Of a DNA stretch of 64,000 nt, positions 8,754 to 17,464 are shown piece by piece. The notes beneath the pieces were generated by a model. That model was not told where the DNA came from. It worked only from the letters and a program-made list of their open reading frames with translations, and did not search any database. The position numbers were made by a program, and so were the translations under genes. How positions within the stretch are numbered: the first letter of the stretch is position 1; the number at the start of each line of letters is the position of its first letter. This DNA comes from JAFGNW01 sp964618515. Its GTDB lineage: Bacteria; Zixibacteria; MSB-5A5; GN15; FEB-12. The stretch spans positions 17,635-81,634 of the forward strand of contig CAZUAS010000001.1 of assembly GCA_964618515.1 (NCBI GenBank). Direction: 5' to 3'.

Positions 8754-9158
8754 CTATACGAATTCGACCAGTATCTGATTCTCCTTAACCGAATCGCCGA
8801 CGGCAATCGGTATGGCTTTGATCTGTCCCGAGGCTGGAGCGGCAATTGATGTTTTCATCTTCATGGCTTCAATGACCAGAAGAATCTGACCTTTAGAAAC
8901 TTTGTCGCCGGATTTACATTTAATTTCCAGAACGGTTCCGGCAATAGGCGACGCAATGGAACCCCGTGATATTTCCGCCGGAGCCGGGGACATACCCGAT
9001 GAAGCCGGCGGTAGAGCGGTACTGGGCAACGAGGCGCTTTCGGTGACGGGACGCTGCCGGGTTCGAACAGAAACCGGCGCCGGAAAACCTTCGCCGGGAT
9101 CCAGCACTTCCACATCAACTTCATACGCTACCCCGTGTATGGTTATTTTGAGTTTCAT
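8754..9158 (-). CDS. Biotin carboxyl carrier subunit of the decarboxylase
   Basis: A 134-residue biotin carrier. A short N-terminal beta domain (MKLKITIHGVAYEV), a Pro/Ser/Ala-rich linker at about 25-65 and a C-terminal biotinyl domain follow in order. Biotin is attached at Lys100 in EAMKM. The ATG at 9158 is preferred over one 18 bases upstream because AGGAG lies directly before it. The carrier shuttles CO2 from the carboxyltransferase to the membrane beta subunit. It sits between the gamma-like and beta genes in the operon. Confidence 0.9.
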   Translation of the reverse strand: MKLKITIHGVAYEVDVEVLDPGEGFPAPVSVRTRQRPVTESASLPSTALPPASSGMSPAPAEISRGSIASPIAGTVLEIKCKSGDKVSKGQILLVIEAMKMKTSIAAPASGQIKAIPIAVGDSVKENQILVEFV

Positions 9159-9208
9159 ATATGCTCCTGATATCAATATTTATAAATCCGTATAATTTCT
9201 TTTTTTCA

Positions 9209-9553
9209 TTACCTTTTCTTGGGAACTACATGTGAACCATGCAGTATTACCCGGCCTTCAAGGGACCAGGGACTGCTTTTGGCGTCGCGGGGCAACAAAC
9301 GCTGGATTTTACGAATATGAAAACGACCCCTTAGTATGGTGGCGACGGCGGCGGAAATCAAGACCAGTGTCGTAGTATCGATACTGGGGGCTTTTTTCGC
9401 GGCCGCTTCCCGATGACGCTTTTCCCGTTCCTGCCAGTTCCTGTCAAGAAAATTTATAAATGTAATTGACAGAGACACGATAATCAGGGCGGTGAATACA
9501 ATCATCAATCCGATAAGGGTAAATTCCAAACTGTATGAAAGCCATTCCGGCAT
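9209..9553 (-). CDS. OadG-like gamma subunit of the Na+ decarboxylase
   Basis: A 114-residue protein with one N-terminal membrane helix (about residues 8-34, TLIGLMIVFTALIIVSLSITFINFL). A charged cytoplasmic stretch follows, then a second mildly hydrophobic patch (TTTLVLISAAVATILRG). This matches the small membrane-anchoring subunit that holds carboxyltransferase and beta subunit together. AGAGGTG precedes the ATG, and it is 16 bases downstream of the carboxyltransferase gene. Sequence conservation in the family is low, so the call relies on length, topology and operon position. Confidence 0.82.
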   Translation of the reverse strand: MPEWLSYSLEFTLIGLMIVFTALIIVSLSITFINFLDRNWQEREKRHREAAAKKAPSIDTTTLVLISAAVATILRGRFHIRKIQRLLPRDAKSSPWSLEGRVILHGSHVVPKKR

Positions 9554-9569
9554 GTCGGCACCTCTTTGT

Positions 9570-11129
9570 TTACATCGGTATTAAACCGTGTTTTTTTTGC
9601 GGTCTCAGTTCCCGTTTAGCTTTCAAGACCTCAAGGGCCGCGGCCAGGTAGGCACGCGTTTCCGCAGGTTCCAGGATATCATCCACCATTCCGTGCGCAG
9701 CAGCAAAATAGGGATTGGCGAAAGTATCCTTGTACTCCTCAAGTCTTCGATGGCGTTCCGCTTTGGGGTCGGGCGCCTCATTGATTTCCTTGCGATAGAG
9801 GACATTGACGGCGCCCTCGGCACCCATGACGGCGATTTCGGCCGAAGGCCAGGCACACAGGGTGTCGGCGCCCATGCTCTTAGCACACATAGCCAAAAAC
9901 GCCCCGCCGTAAGCCTTGCGTACCACCACCGTCAGCTTTGGCACGGTCGCTGAGGCATAGGCAAACAGCATCTTGGCTCCATGACGGATAATCCCGCCGT
10001 ACTCCTGCTGGACACCGGGCATAAAACCCGGAACATCGACAAACGTTACTATCGGAATATTGAAAGCATTGCAAAAACGGATAAAACGGGAAGCCTTGTC
10101 CGAGGAATCGATATCGAGCACTCCCGCCTTATGCTTCGGCTGGTTGGCAATGATGCCGATAGTACGACCTGTCAGACGGCCAAACCCAATAATAATATTC
10201 GGGGCAAAGTGCTCCTGAATTTCCATAAAATCACCCCGGTCAACAACCCGGATCACAATTTCCCGCATATCATAAGGTTCACTGGAGTCCTGAGGAACAA
10301 TATCGTTAAGTGTTTCATCGGGTACAATCTCTTCATCATAAAGTTCCGATATAAAAGGCGGGTCCTCGGTATTGTTACTGGGTAAAAAAGACAACAGCCG
10401 TTTGGTAATATTTATGGCATCCTCATCATTCTCGGCGATAAAATGCACCACACCGGAATAGTATGCATGACTCTCCACCCCGCCCAGTTGCTCGGCTGTA
10501 ATGTCCTCCCCGGTCACCTGTTTGATAACCAGGGGTCCAGTGATATAGAGCTGACCCTCATGCCTTACCTGGATGATGAAATCAGTAAGCGCCGGGGAAT
10601 AGGCGGCGCCACCGGCACACGGTCCGGCGATTATGCTTATCTGCGGAACCACCCCGGACAACAGGACGTGCCGATAAAAAATCCGGCCGTACCCGGAAAG
10701 AGAATCCACGCCTTCCTGAATACGTGCACCACCGCTGTCGTTAATCATAACAAAGGGGTCGCCGGTTTTTAAAGCGGCATCCATGAGCTCGGCAATTTTC
10801 CGGGCTGTCGCCTCGCCAACCGAACCGCCCGCCACCGTAAAATCCTGACTGGCCGCATACACCGGCCGACCGTCGATGACCCCATGACCGGTTACCACTC
10901 CCTCTCCGGGATATTCCTTATCCTTTATCCCGAAATGGGTGCAATGATGCTTGATAAAAAGATGCGTTTCCCGGAAGGTGTTTTCTTCAAAGAGCAAACC
11001 CAGTCGCTCGCGGGCGGTCAGCTTGCCCAGCTGGTGCTGTTTTTCGATCGCTTTATCCCCGCCGCCTTTGAGCAGGTGCTCTCTCTTTTTCAACAATTGT
11101 TCTATCTTGGAATCAGCCATACTTAACAT
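9570..11129 (-). CDS. mmdA: Methylmalonyl-CoA/propionyl-CoA carboxyltransferase subunit
   Basis: A 519-residue acyl-CoA carboxyltransferase with the two crotonase-like halves. The first contains GGSVGEATARKIAELMDAAL, SGGARIQEGVDSLSGYG and AGGAAYSPALTDF; the second contains FVDVPGFMPGVQQE and AYGGAFLAMCAKSMGAD. It transfers the carboxyl group of methylmalonyl-CoA to carrier-bound biotin, giving propionyl-CoA. Run in reverse it is part of propionyl-CoA carboxylase. The following membrane subunits favour the decarboxylase direction. The ATG at 11129 has little Shine-Dalgarno signal, and a second in-frame ATG nine bases on is equally possible. Confidence 0.93.
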   Translation of the reverse strand: MLSMADSKIEQLLKKREHLLKGGGDKAIEKQHQLGKLTARERLGLLFEENTFRETHLFIKHHCTHFGIKDKEYPGEGVVTGHGVIDGRPVYAASQDFTVAGGSVGEATARKIAELMDAALKTGDPFVMINDSGGARIQEGVDSLSGYGRIFYRHVLLSGVVPQISIIAGPCAGGAAYSPALTDFIIQVRHEGQLYITGPLVIKQVTGEDITAEQLGGVESHAYYSGVVHFIAENDEDAINITKRLLSFLPSNNTEDPPFISELYDEEIVPDETLNDIVPQDSSEPYDMREIVIRVVDRGDFMEIQEHFAPNIIIGFGRLTGRTIGIIANQPKHKAGVLDIDSSDKASRFIRFCNAFNIPIVTFVDVPGFMPGVQQEYGGIIRHGAKMLFAYASATVPKLTVVVRKAYGGAFLAMCAKSMGADTLCAWPSAEIAVMGAEGAVNVLYRKEINEAPDPKAERHRRLEEYKDTFANPYFAAAHGMVDDILEPAETRAYLAAALEVLKAKRELRPQKKHGLIPM

Positions 11130-11204
11130 GCCCTGATAAAAAAATTATAAATGTTCATAAATTTTTACTTATCGCTGTTTTCAGTTATTTATTTTCTTTA
11201 ACCT

Positions 11205-12350
11205 TTAACCTTTCTGGTCATCAGCCCACTGCTTCAGCAAGTATTCTTTAAATAATTTCAATAAATTCCGGGCGGCCTGGACGGCGGGCAATTGTCCCTG
11301 CATAACCTTTTTTTCTATATCCGGAAGGTATTCCAAAACGGCCGGGGAATTATAAAAAGTATCCTGAAGACGTTCATTGAGCAGACTGTGCAACCAGTCG
11401 CGGGCTTGTTCCCGGCGGCGCTTCTCGAATTCGCCGCTGGCCATGGTCGTAGTGCGGAAATTTTCTATCGTTGTCCATATCCCGTCTATTCCCTTTCCCT
11501 CAAGTGCCGAGGCCGTTCGGGCACAGGGTATCCAGCCCGGGGTAACCGGCCGGATATAGTGCAAAGCCCGCTCGTATTCCTCGCGGGCGACTTGAGCCAC
11601 AGCGGTGTTGTCGCCATCGTCCTTGTTGACCAGAACCATATCAGCCATTTCAAAAACACCTCTTTTAATGCGCTGTAGTTCATCGCCGACCCCGGCAATC
11701 AACACCAGCAGAAAAAAATCGACCATGGAACGCACAGTTATTTCACTTTGTCCAACTCCGACCGTCTCCACCAGCAAGACATCGTACCCGGCCGCTTCAA
11801 AAATATGCATGGTTTCGCGGGTTTTTCGAGCAACGCCGCCAAGAGTCCCGCCACTGGGACTGGGCCGGATAAAAGCCGCCGGGGTTTGCGACAAGCGCTC
11901 CATGCGGGTCTTATCACCCAGGATACTGCCTTTGGTCAGCGAGCTTGACGGGTCCACCGCCATCACGGCCACCTTGTGTTTCTTCCCGGTAAGGTAAAAA
12001 CCCAAAGCTTCAATCAAAGTGCTTTTACCCGCCCCGGGAACTCCAGTGATACCGATTCGAATCGAATTCCCGGTATATGGCATGATGGCCTTGAGAACAT
12101 CCTGCGCCTGCTCCTGATGCCGGGGGGCATTCGATTCCACCAGAGTTATCGCCCGGCCCAGCATCACGCGGTCACCGTTCAGAATCCCTTTGACATAAGC
12201 CTCGGTAGTAAAACTGGAGGCGTTTTTACCGGTTCGGGGTGAGGCCGTCTTTTTACCGGGCATACCGTCATGACCACCTTCGACACCTTTCATCACTTTG
12301 AGAGCCGAAGGAGCTTTTTTACGAGGTTGTTTTTTTCTGCCGTCGCTCAT
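11205..12350 (-). CDS. meaB: MeaB/ArgK-family GTPase, methylmalonyl-CoA mutase chaperone
   Basis: A 381-residue G3E GTPase. The P-loop GVPGAGKST is at about residues 105-113. AVDPSSSLTKGSILGDKTRM, ETVGVGQSE and the NKDDGDN specificity loop follow. The first 50 residues are a basic, low-complexity extension (KKQPRKKAPSALK) longer than in typical MeaB. MeaB gates B12 loading of methylmalonyl-CoA mutase and protects it from inactivation. The gene lies directly after the large mutase subunit, as expected. CGGAG precedes the start. Confidence 0.93.
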   Translation of the reverse strand: MSDGRKKQPRKKAPSALKVMKGVEGGHDGMPGKKTASPRTGKNASSFTTEAYVKGILNGDRVMLGRAITLVESNAPRHQEQAQDVLKAIMPYTGNSIRIGITGVPGAGKSTLIEALGFYLTGKKHKVAVMAVDPSSSLTKGSILGDKTRMERLSQTPAAFIRPSPSGGTLGGVARKTRETMHIFEAAGYDVLLVETVGVGQSEITVRSMVDFFLLVLIAGVGDELQRIKRGVFEMADMVLVNKDDGDNTAVAQVAREEYERALHYIRPVTPGWIPCARTASALEGKGIDGIWTTIENFRTTTMASGEFEKRRREQARDWLHSLLNERLQDTFYNSPAVLEYLPDIEKKVMQGQLPAVQAARNLLKLFKEYLLKQWADDQKG

Positions 12351-12380
12351 GTTCTCCGTTATCCCAGAAAGCGTAATCCC

Positions 12381-14546
12381 TTAAAGTAACTTTTCCATAA
12401 TTTTTTTGGCCGCCACCGGTATAATCGTACCCGGTCCGAAAATGGCGCAGGCGCCGTGCTCGTAGAGAAAATCATAATCCTGAGCCGGAATAACACCGCC
12501 AACCACTACCAGTATATCCCCCCGTCCCAGTTTTTTGAGTTCCTCGACGAGTTTGGGCAGAAGTGTTTTATGTCCGGCGGCGAGGGAACTCATTCCGACC
12601 ACATGTACATCGTTTTCCACCGCCTGACGCGCGGTTTCTTCGGGCGTCTGGAATAACGGCCCGACATCGACATCAAATCCCAAATCGGCAAAAGCGGTGG
12701 CGATGACTTTAGCGCCGCGGTCATGGCCGTCTTGTCCCATCTTAGCCACCAGAATCCGGGGCCGCCGGCCCTCGCGTCGGGCGAAATTATCAGTCATCGT
12801 GCGCACCTCGACGATTTCCGCCGCCTCGCTGTATTCACTGCTGTAAATGCCCGTGATGGTTTTATTGTCAGCCACATGCCGTCCCCAGACTTTCTCCAGA
12901 GCACTGCTTATCTCACCCAGCGAAGCCCGCGCCTGAGCCGCCTTGATGGACAGATCCAACAGGTTTCCCTCGCCGGTTTCGGCGCACCTGGTCAGGGCTT
13001 CCAGAACCCGCCGAACTTCTTCTTCGTTTCTTTCTTTACGCAATTTTTCCAATCTCGCCAGTTGTTGCATCCGCACCACGTTATTGTCAACTTCCAATAT
13101 ATCAATTGGTTCTTCTTTATCAAGGGGATATCGGTTAAGACCGACAATCGTTTCCAAACCGGAATCGATATGCGCCTGGCGCCGGGCTGAAGCCTCCTCA
13201 ATACGCATCTTGGGCAAGCCGCTTTCGATAGCCCTGGCCATTCCGCCGAGACTTTCAATCTCCTGTATATGCGCCCACCCTTTTTGCAGCAGGGCTTCGG
13301 TCAGCGCCTCAACATAAAAAGAGCCGCCCCAAGGGTCGATTACCCTGCAAATCGAAGTCTCGTCCTGTATATACAACTGGGTATTACGGGCTATGCGGGC
13401 ACTGAAATCAGTCGGCAGGGCGATTGCCTCATCCAGGGCGTTGGTATGCAGACTCTGGGTATGCCCCATCGCCGCCGCCATCGCCTCAATACAAGTCCGG
13501 GCAATATTATTGTAAGGGTCCTGCTCGGTAAGGCTCCAGCCCGAGGTCTGTGAATGTGTCCGCAACATCATCGATTTGGGATTTTGCGGCTTAAACTGTT
13601 TCATGAGCTTCGCCCAGAGCACTCTGGCCGCTCTCATTTTGGCTATTTCCATGAAAAAGTTCATGCCGATAGCCCAGAAAAACGATAGCCGCGGAGCAAA
13701 CTCGTCGATTGTCAACCCAGCCGCCAGTCCCGTTCGAACATATTCCACTCCGTCGGCCAAGGTATAGGCCATCTCCAGATCCGCGGTAGCCCCCGCCTCC
13801 TGCATGTGATAACCCGAAATGGAAACACTGTTGAATTTCGGCATGTTCTTCGAAGTGAAAGCGATAATATCTCCGATTATTTTCATCGAAGCCGCCGGGG
13901 GATAAATATAAGTATTACGCACCATGTATTCCTTGAGAATATCATTCTGGATAGTGCCGGTCAGCTTATCCATCGTCACTCCCTGTTCCAAGGCGGCTAC
14001 GATATAAAAAGCCATCACCGGCAGAACGGCACCGTTCATCGTCATCGAAACCGACATCTTGTCCAGCGGAATACCGTCGAAAAGAATTTCCATATCGAGT
14101 ATGGAATCGATAGCCACCCCCGCTTTGCCGACATCGCCGATGACCCGGGGGTGGTCCGAGTCATAACCGCGGTGCGTGGCCAGGTCAAAAGCCACCGACA
14201 GACCCTTTTGTCCCGCCGCCAGGTTACGCCGGTAAAAGGCGTTCGACTCCTCGGCGGTCGAGAATCCAGCGTACTGACGTACGGTCCAGGGCTGGGTGAC
14301 ATACATGGTGGCGTAGGGACCTCTCAAAAACGGTGGCAAGCCGGGAAAATAATCAGTATGCTCGATACCTTTTATATCCTCACGGGTATAAAGCGGTTTA
14401 ACTTCAATCTGCTCCATTGTCCGCCAGACCAGTTCCTCTATCTTATGCCCGGTTTCCTTTTCCACCCGGGCTTTCCAGGTTTTATAATCAGCCGTTACCC
14501 GGGTCACACCCGGCTCAAGATTAGTAAAATTCGGTATGCGACTCAT
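12381..14546 (-). CDS. mutB: Methylmalonyl-CoA mutase large (catalytic) subunit
   Basis: 721 residues. A TIM-barrel substrate domain comes first, with RGPYATMYVTQPWTVRQYAG near 76-95 and SGYHMQEAG carrying His247. A C-terminal B12 domain (about 595-720) has the DxHxxG motif D606-G-H608-D-R-G611, which binds cobalamin base-off. It interconverts succinyl-CoA and (R)-methylmalonyl-CoA through adenosylcobalamin radical chemistry. Its start overlaps the small-subunit stop by four bases (ATGA), so the two are translationally coupled. No methylmalonyl-CoA epimerase was found in the window. Confidence 0.96.
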   Translation of the reverse strand: MSRIPNFTNLEPGVTRVTADYKTWKARVEKETGHKIEELVWRTMEQIEVKPLYTREDIKGIEHTDYFPGLPPFLRGPYATMYVTQPWTVRQYAGFSTAEESNAFYRRNLAAGQKGLSVAFDLATHRGYDSDHPRVIGDVGKAGVAIDSILDMEILFDGIPLDKMSVSMTMNGAVLPVMAFYIVAALEQGVTMDKLTGTIQNDILKEYMVRNTYIYPPAASMKIIGDIIAFTSKNMPKFNSVSISGYHMQEAGATADLEMAYTLADGVEYVRTGLAAGLTIDEFAPRLSFFWAIGMNFFMEIAKMRAARVLWAKLMKQFKPQNPKSMMLRTHSQTSGWSLTEQDPYNNIARTCIEAMAAAMGHTQSLHTNALDEAIALPTDFSARIARNTQLYIQDETSICRVIDPWGGSFYVEALTEALLQKGWAHIQEIESLGGMARAIESGLPKMRIEEASARRQAHIDSGLETIVGLNRYPLDKEEPIDILEVDNNVVRMQQLARLEKLRKERNEEEVRRVLEALTRCAETGEGNLLDLSIKAAQARASLGEISSALEKVWGRHVADNKTITGIYSSEYSEAAEIVEVRTMTDNFARREGRRPRILVAKMGQDGHDRGAKVIATAFADLGFDVDVGPLFQTPEETARQAVENDVHVVGMSSLAAGHKTLLPKLVEELKKLGRGDILVVVGGVIPAQDYDFLYEHGACAIFGPGTIIPVAAKKIMEKLL

Positions 14547-16729
14547 AAAATCACCCCCAGCTTCACAGCTATCTCATTGAGGACTTCGAGAATATCCGTC
14601 TTTACATGAATGAATATATCGACCCCGGCATCACTGAAGCGTTTTTTAAGGTTTTCATCACTCGGTAAACCCGCCAAAACCACAAGCGCGTGTGGTCGGG
14701 CTTTTTTCACCTGTTCAGCAACCACCGGGACACTTTCGGGATAAATCTCGTCCCGACCACAGATGACCACCACCTCGGCACGGCTTTTCAGAGCCTCTTC
14801 GGCGGCTTTACCGGGAGTCTCAAAACCATCGGTTCTTACCACCTCAAAGCCCCCCACCTCAAAAAAAGAGGCGGCGAAATCAAGACGTGGCATGTAAGCC
14901 CCGGCTTCTCCCAGGGTGGCAAGAAAAACTTTCAGGTTGCCCTTCTGATGACGCATTTTCATCACGGCCAGACGCAATTTCTCGAATGGCTCTGCAGCAT
15001 GGTAAACCGGAAGCGGTACCACTTTGACGACATCAATTTTACTGCTTCGCAGAACCCTCATTACCTCTCCGACGGTGGCGCCTCCTTCCACGGCCTTAAT
15101 GACCTGCGGTAAAATTTCTTTCTTGTTCTTATCAAGTGCATCTATAAGTTGACCGAGAGCCGTTTCGACCTGCTTGTTTTTTTTAATGGTTTGCCTGATT
15201 TCCTGTAAACGTTGAAGCCGTTCCTTCCTGACTGCACTAAAATCAACCGACCTCGGTTCGAGAAGTTCTTCATCGGGTTGAGGATATTTATTGGTTCCGA
15301 CCAAAACATCCTTACGCGAAGCATACGCCTTACGGCGTTCTTCGGTAGTCTTTTTTATGGCTATTTGCGGAAAACCTTCTTGTAACGCCCGGTAGAGTCC
15401 GCGCTTTTCCTCTATTTGACGGAATATACGCCAGGTTTCAAGAACTATCTCATAAGTGAGCCGTTCTACATACCACGACCCGCCGGCCGGGTCAAGCACC
15501 CGGGCCAGCTTGGCTTCATCTTTAAGAATAATTTGAATATTCCGGGACAGCCGCCGGGAGAACTCATCAGCCGGACGTATTCTTTCATCGAATGCCGCCA
15601 CTTGCATACTGTCGGCTCCGCCGACCGCTCCTGAAAAAGCCCCGGTGGTCAAACGTAAAAGGTTCACATAAGGGTCGAATTTAGTCTGATAGCAGCGCGA
15701 AGTCCGGGCATGCAGCCACATCGACCGTTTTTCTTCACTAACCCCGCAATTTTCCAGAATGCGATTCCAGAGGCAACGGGCGGCGCGAAGTTTGGCGGAT
15801 TCCATGAAAAAATTCGTGCCCAGCCCGAGACTGAAACGGATATGGGGCAAAACCTGCTCGATTTCAAGCCCGCGCTTTTCCATTGCACGTAAGTACTCTA
15901 TAGCCGCGCTCATGGTCAGGACCAGCTCCCAGACGGTACTGGCGCCGGCATCGCTGTATATCTCGCCATGAACCCAGATCACGCCTGTCAGCGGAGCATG
16001 GTTGCCCGCCCATGAAACCGCCGCAGCCATCTCGTCATATACTGTCTCCAATGAACAGGACAACACCCCGGTTTGAGCCAGTTCCCCCAAGGGGTCAAAT
16101 GCCACCGCACCTTCTAAGTACTTAATATCATTACCTTTTTCTTTCGCCAGAGCGATATATAAAGCCAGGTAAAAAAGGCTGCTATTGTAAGCTTGAATAA
16201 AAACCGGCACCCGGTCAAGAGATATCCCCTCTAAAGCAGTGGTCAAATCAGCCAGCGAAGAAAGCGAAACGCCCTCACATCCCACCTCCTTTTCCAAAGC
16301 CGTATCAGCATCGATACCTTTTCGCGACGCCCTGTCCAGAGGTAGGGTAACCGCAGTCAAACCGCGTTCAAGGTCATATCGCACTGCCCGGTTAAACTCT
16401 ACCGGGGTGGGATAATTTATCTCTTGGGCTGTCTCCCAGACATGTTCGCCTTGCCGGAAGATGCGGCTACCTCTGATAAAAGGCGAAAATCCGGGAAAAG
16501 AGTCAATATCACTAATATTTTGGGCATCTTCTTTACGGTACAACGGCTGAAGGGTGATGTTCTCATAAGTCCTGGTAAGCATCTTCTTTTCAAAAGGTGC
16601 TCCCTTTAGAAGTCGCTCCACCTCGTCTAACCAGTCTTTATATTCAGGAACCGGAAATTCTTCATGCAAACGCATTCGATTCCTTTCCATCGGCTTCCCC
16701 TCTGGTTTTTCGGTCGGCATAATATTCAC
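14543..16729 (-). CDS. mutA: Methylmalonyl-CoA mutase small subunit
   Basis: 728 residues, homologous to the large subunit over the barrel (PLYRKEDAQNISDIDSFPG, EVGCEGVSL, GTNFFMESAKLRAARCLW). In the C-terminal Rossmann domain the cobalamin DxHxxG is absent: the corresponding stretch reads LGEAGAYMPRLDFAASFFEVGG. This is the expected state of the non-catalytic subunit of heterodimeric mutases. AGGAGTG lies just upstream of the ATG. It is the first gene of the operon, about 40 bases downstream of a near-consensus promoter. Confidence 0.94.
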   Translation of the reverse strand: MNIMPTEKPEGKPMERNRMRLHEEFPVPEYKDWLDEVERLLKGAPFEKKMLTRTYENITLQPLYRKEDAQNISDIDSFPGFSPFIRGSRIFRQGEHVWETAQEINYPTPVEFNRAVRYDLERGLTAVTLPLDRASRKGIDADTALEKEVGCEGVSLSSLADLTTALEGISLDRVPVFIQAYNSSLFYLALYIALAKEKGNDIKYLEGAVAFDPLGELAQTGVLSCSLETVYDEMAAAVSWAGNHAPLTGVIWVHGEIYSDAGASTVWELVLTMSAAIEYLRAMEKRGLEIEQVLPHIRFSLGLGTNFFMESAKLRAARCLWNRILENCGVSEEKRSMWLHARTSRCYQTKFDPYVNLLRLTTGAFSGAVGGADSMQVAAFDERIRPADEFSRRLSRNIQIILKDEAKLARVLDPAGGSWYVERLTYEIVLETWRIFRQIEEKRGLYRALQEGFPQIAIKKTTEERRKAYASRKDVLVGTNKYPQPDEELLEPRSVDFSAVRKERLQRLQEIRQTIKKNKQVETALGQLIDALDKNKKEILPQVIKAVEGGATVGEVMRVLRSSKIDVVKVVPLPVYHAAEPFEKLRLAVMKMRHQKGNLKVFLATLGEAGAYMPRLDFAASFFEVGGFEVVRTDGFETPGKAAEEALKSRAEVVVICGRDEIYPESVPVVAEQVKKARPHALVVLAGLPSDENLKKRFSDAGVDIFIHVKTDILEVLNEIAVKLGVIL

Positions 16730-16768
16730 TCCTGCAAAAACTTAAAAAATACACAAGGTTTCAAAAAA

Positions 16769-16889
16769 CCCTGTTATCTATAGAGTCGATTTCCCCACTT
16801 GTCAAGTGCTTTCGGATTTATAAATCCTTCTATAATCTACCGTTTTTAGTTTACTTACCCAGAAATAAGAGCTTATGCCAATAACAGGG
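16769..16889. repeat. Nine-base inverted repeat flanking the mutA promoter
   Basis: CCCTGTTAT at 16769-16777 and its complement ATAACAGGG at 16881-16889 enclose the mutA promoter; the left arm touches the -10 box. The rest of the 324-base gap between mutA and the thioredoxin gene is AT-rich with no other feature I can name. The arms could be paired sites for a looping regulator or chance. Confidence 0.3.
16777..16805 (-). promoter_or_regulatory. Sigma-70-type promoter of the mutA operon
   Basis: On the minus strand TTGACA (16800-16805) and TATAGA (16777-16782) are separated by exactly 17 bases. This predicts a transcript starting near 16770, about 40 bases before mutA. The match to consensus is the best seen in the window. 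Confidence 0.75.
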
Positions 16890-17053
16890 TATTTTCAATT
16901 ATCATTATACTACTACTTTTTTACCCAGTTTATGAGCAAACACCTTTTTATTATTCCATGACATTTATTGACGGTTTTGTTGAATCCATTATAGACAAAA
17001 AATAATCTAAAAATTAACTTAGAGAGGTTACATTAACCGCTGACTGTTAGAAA

Positions 17054-17437
17054 GTGACTTATATAATAAATATGAATCTTTTCCAGAAGTTATTCAACCG
17101 CCCGCCCCGGCCGGGAAAACCGTTGCCGGTAACGGATGATACATTCGAAGCTGACGTATTAAAGTCGAAAATACCCGTTGTGGTCGATTTCTGGTCGCCC
17201 ACCTGTGCCCCGTGTCATGTCATGGCCGGTCTTTTAAACGAACTCGGACCACAATTCGCCGGGCGGGTCAATATTTACAAGTTGAATGTCCACGAAAATC
17301 CGACCACTGCCACCCAATATCGGATTATGAGCGTCCCCACAGTCATCTTTTTCAAGCAGGGAAAAATTGTTGACTTGTTTTCGGGACTTTTGCCTCTTTA
17401 CCCCCTTAAAGAAAAACTGGAAAAGCTTGCCGGGTAA
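17054..17437 (+). CDS. Thioredoxin with CAPC active site
   Basis: A 127-residue single thioredoxin domain: VVVDFWSPTCAPCHVMAGLL followed by the cis-proline loop YRIMSVPTVIFFKQG. The active site is Cys-Ala-Pro-Cys instead of the usual CGPC, with Ser-Pro-Thr before it, which should alter the redox potential. Two starts are possible: GTG at 17054 or ATG at 17072. The second gives MNLFQKLFNRPP, and neither has a strong Shine-Dalgarno. The short basic N-terminal extension is not a signal peptide, so it should be cytoplasmic. It is divergent from the mutA operon and convergent with the CoA-transferase gene. Confidence 0.9.
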   Translation: MTYIINMNLFQKLFNRPPRPGKPLPVTDDTFEADVLKSKIPVVVDFWSPTCAPCHVMAGLLNELGPQFAGRVNIYKLNVHENPTTATQYRIMSVPTVIFFKQGKIVDLFSGLLPLYPLKEKLEKLAG

Positions 17438-17464
17438 GCTTCCCGTTAATAAAAACAAATCCGC

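Noticed and set aside
13806..14609. 267-codon plus-strand ORF
   Set aside because: Lies antisense to the start of the large mutase gene; no recognisable domain, and the minus strand is certain.
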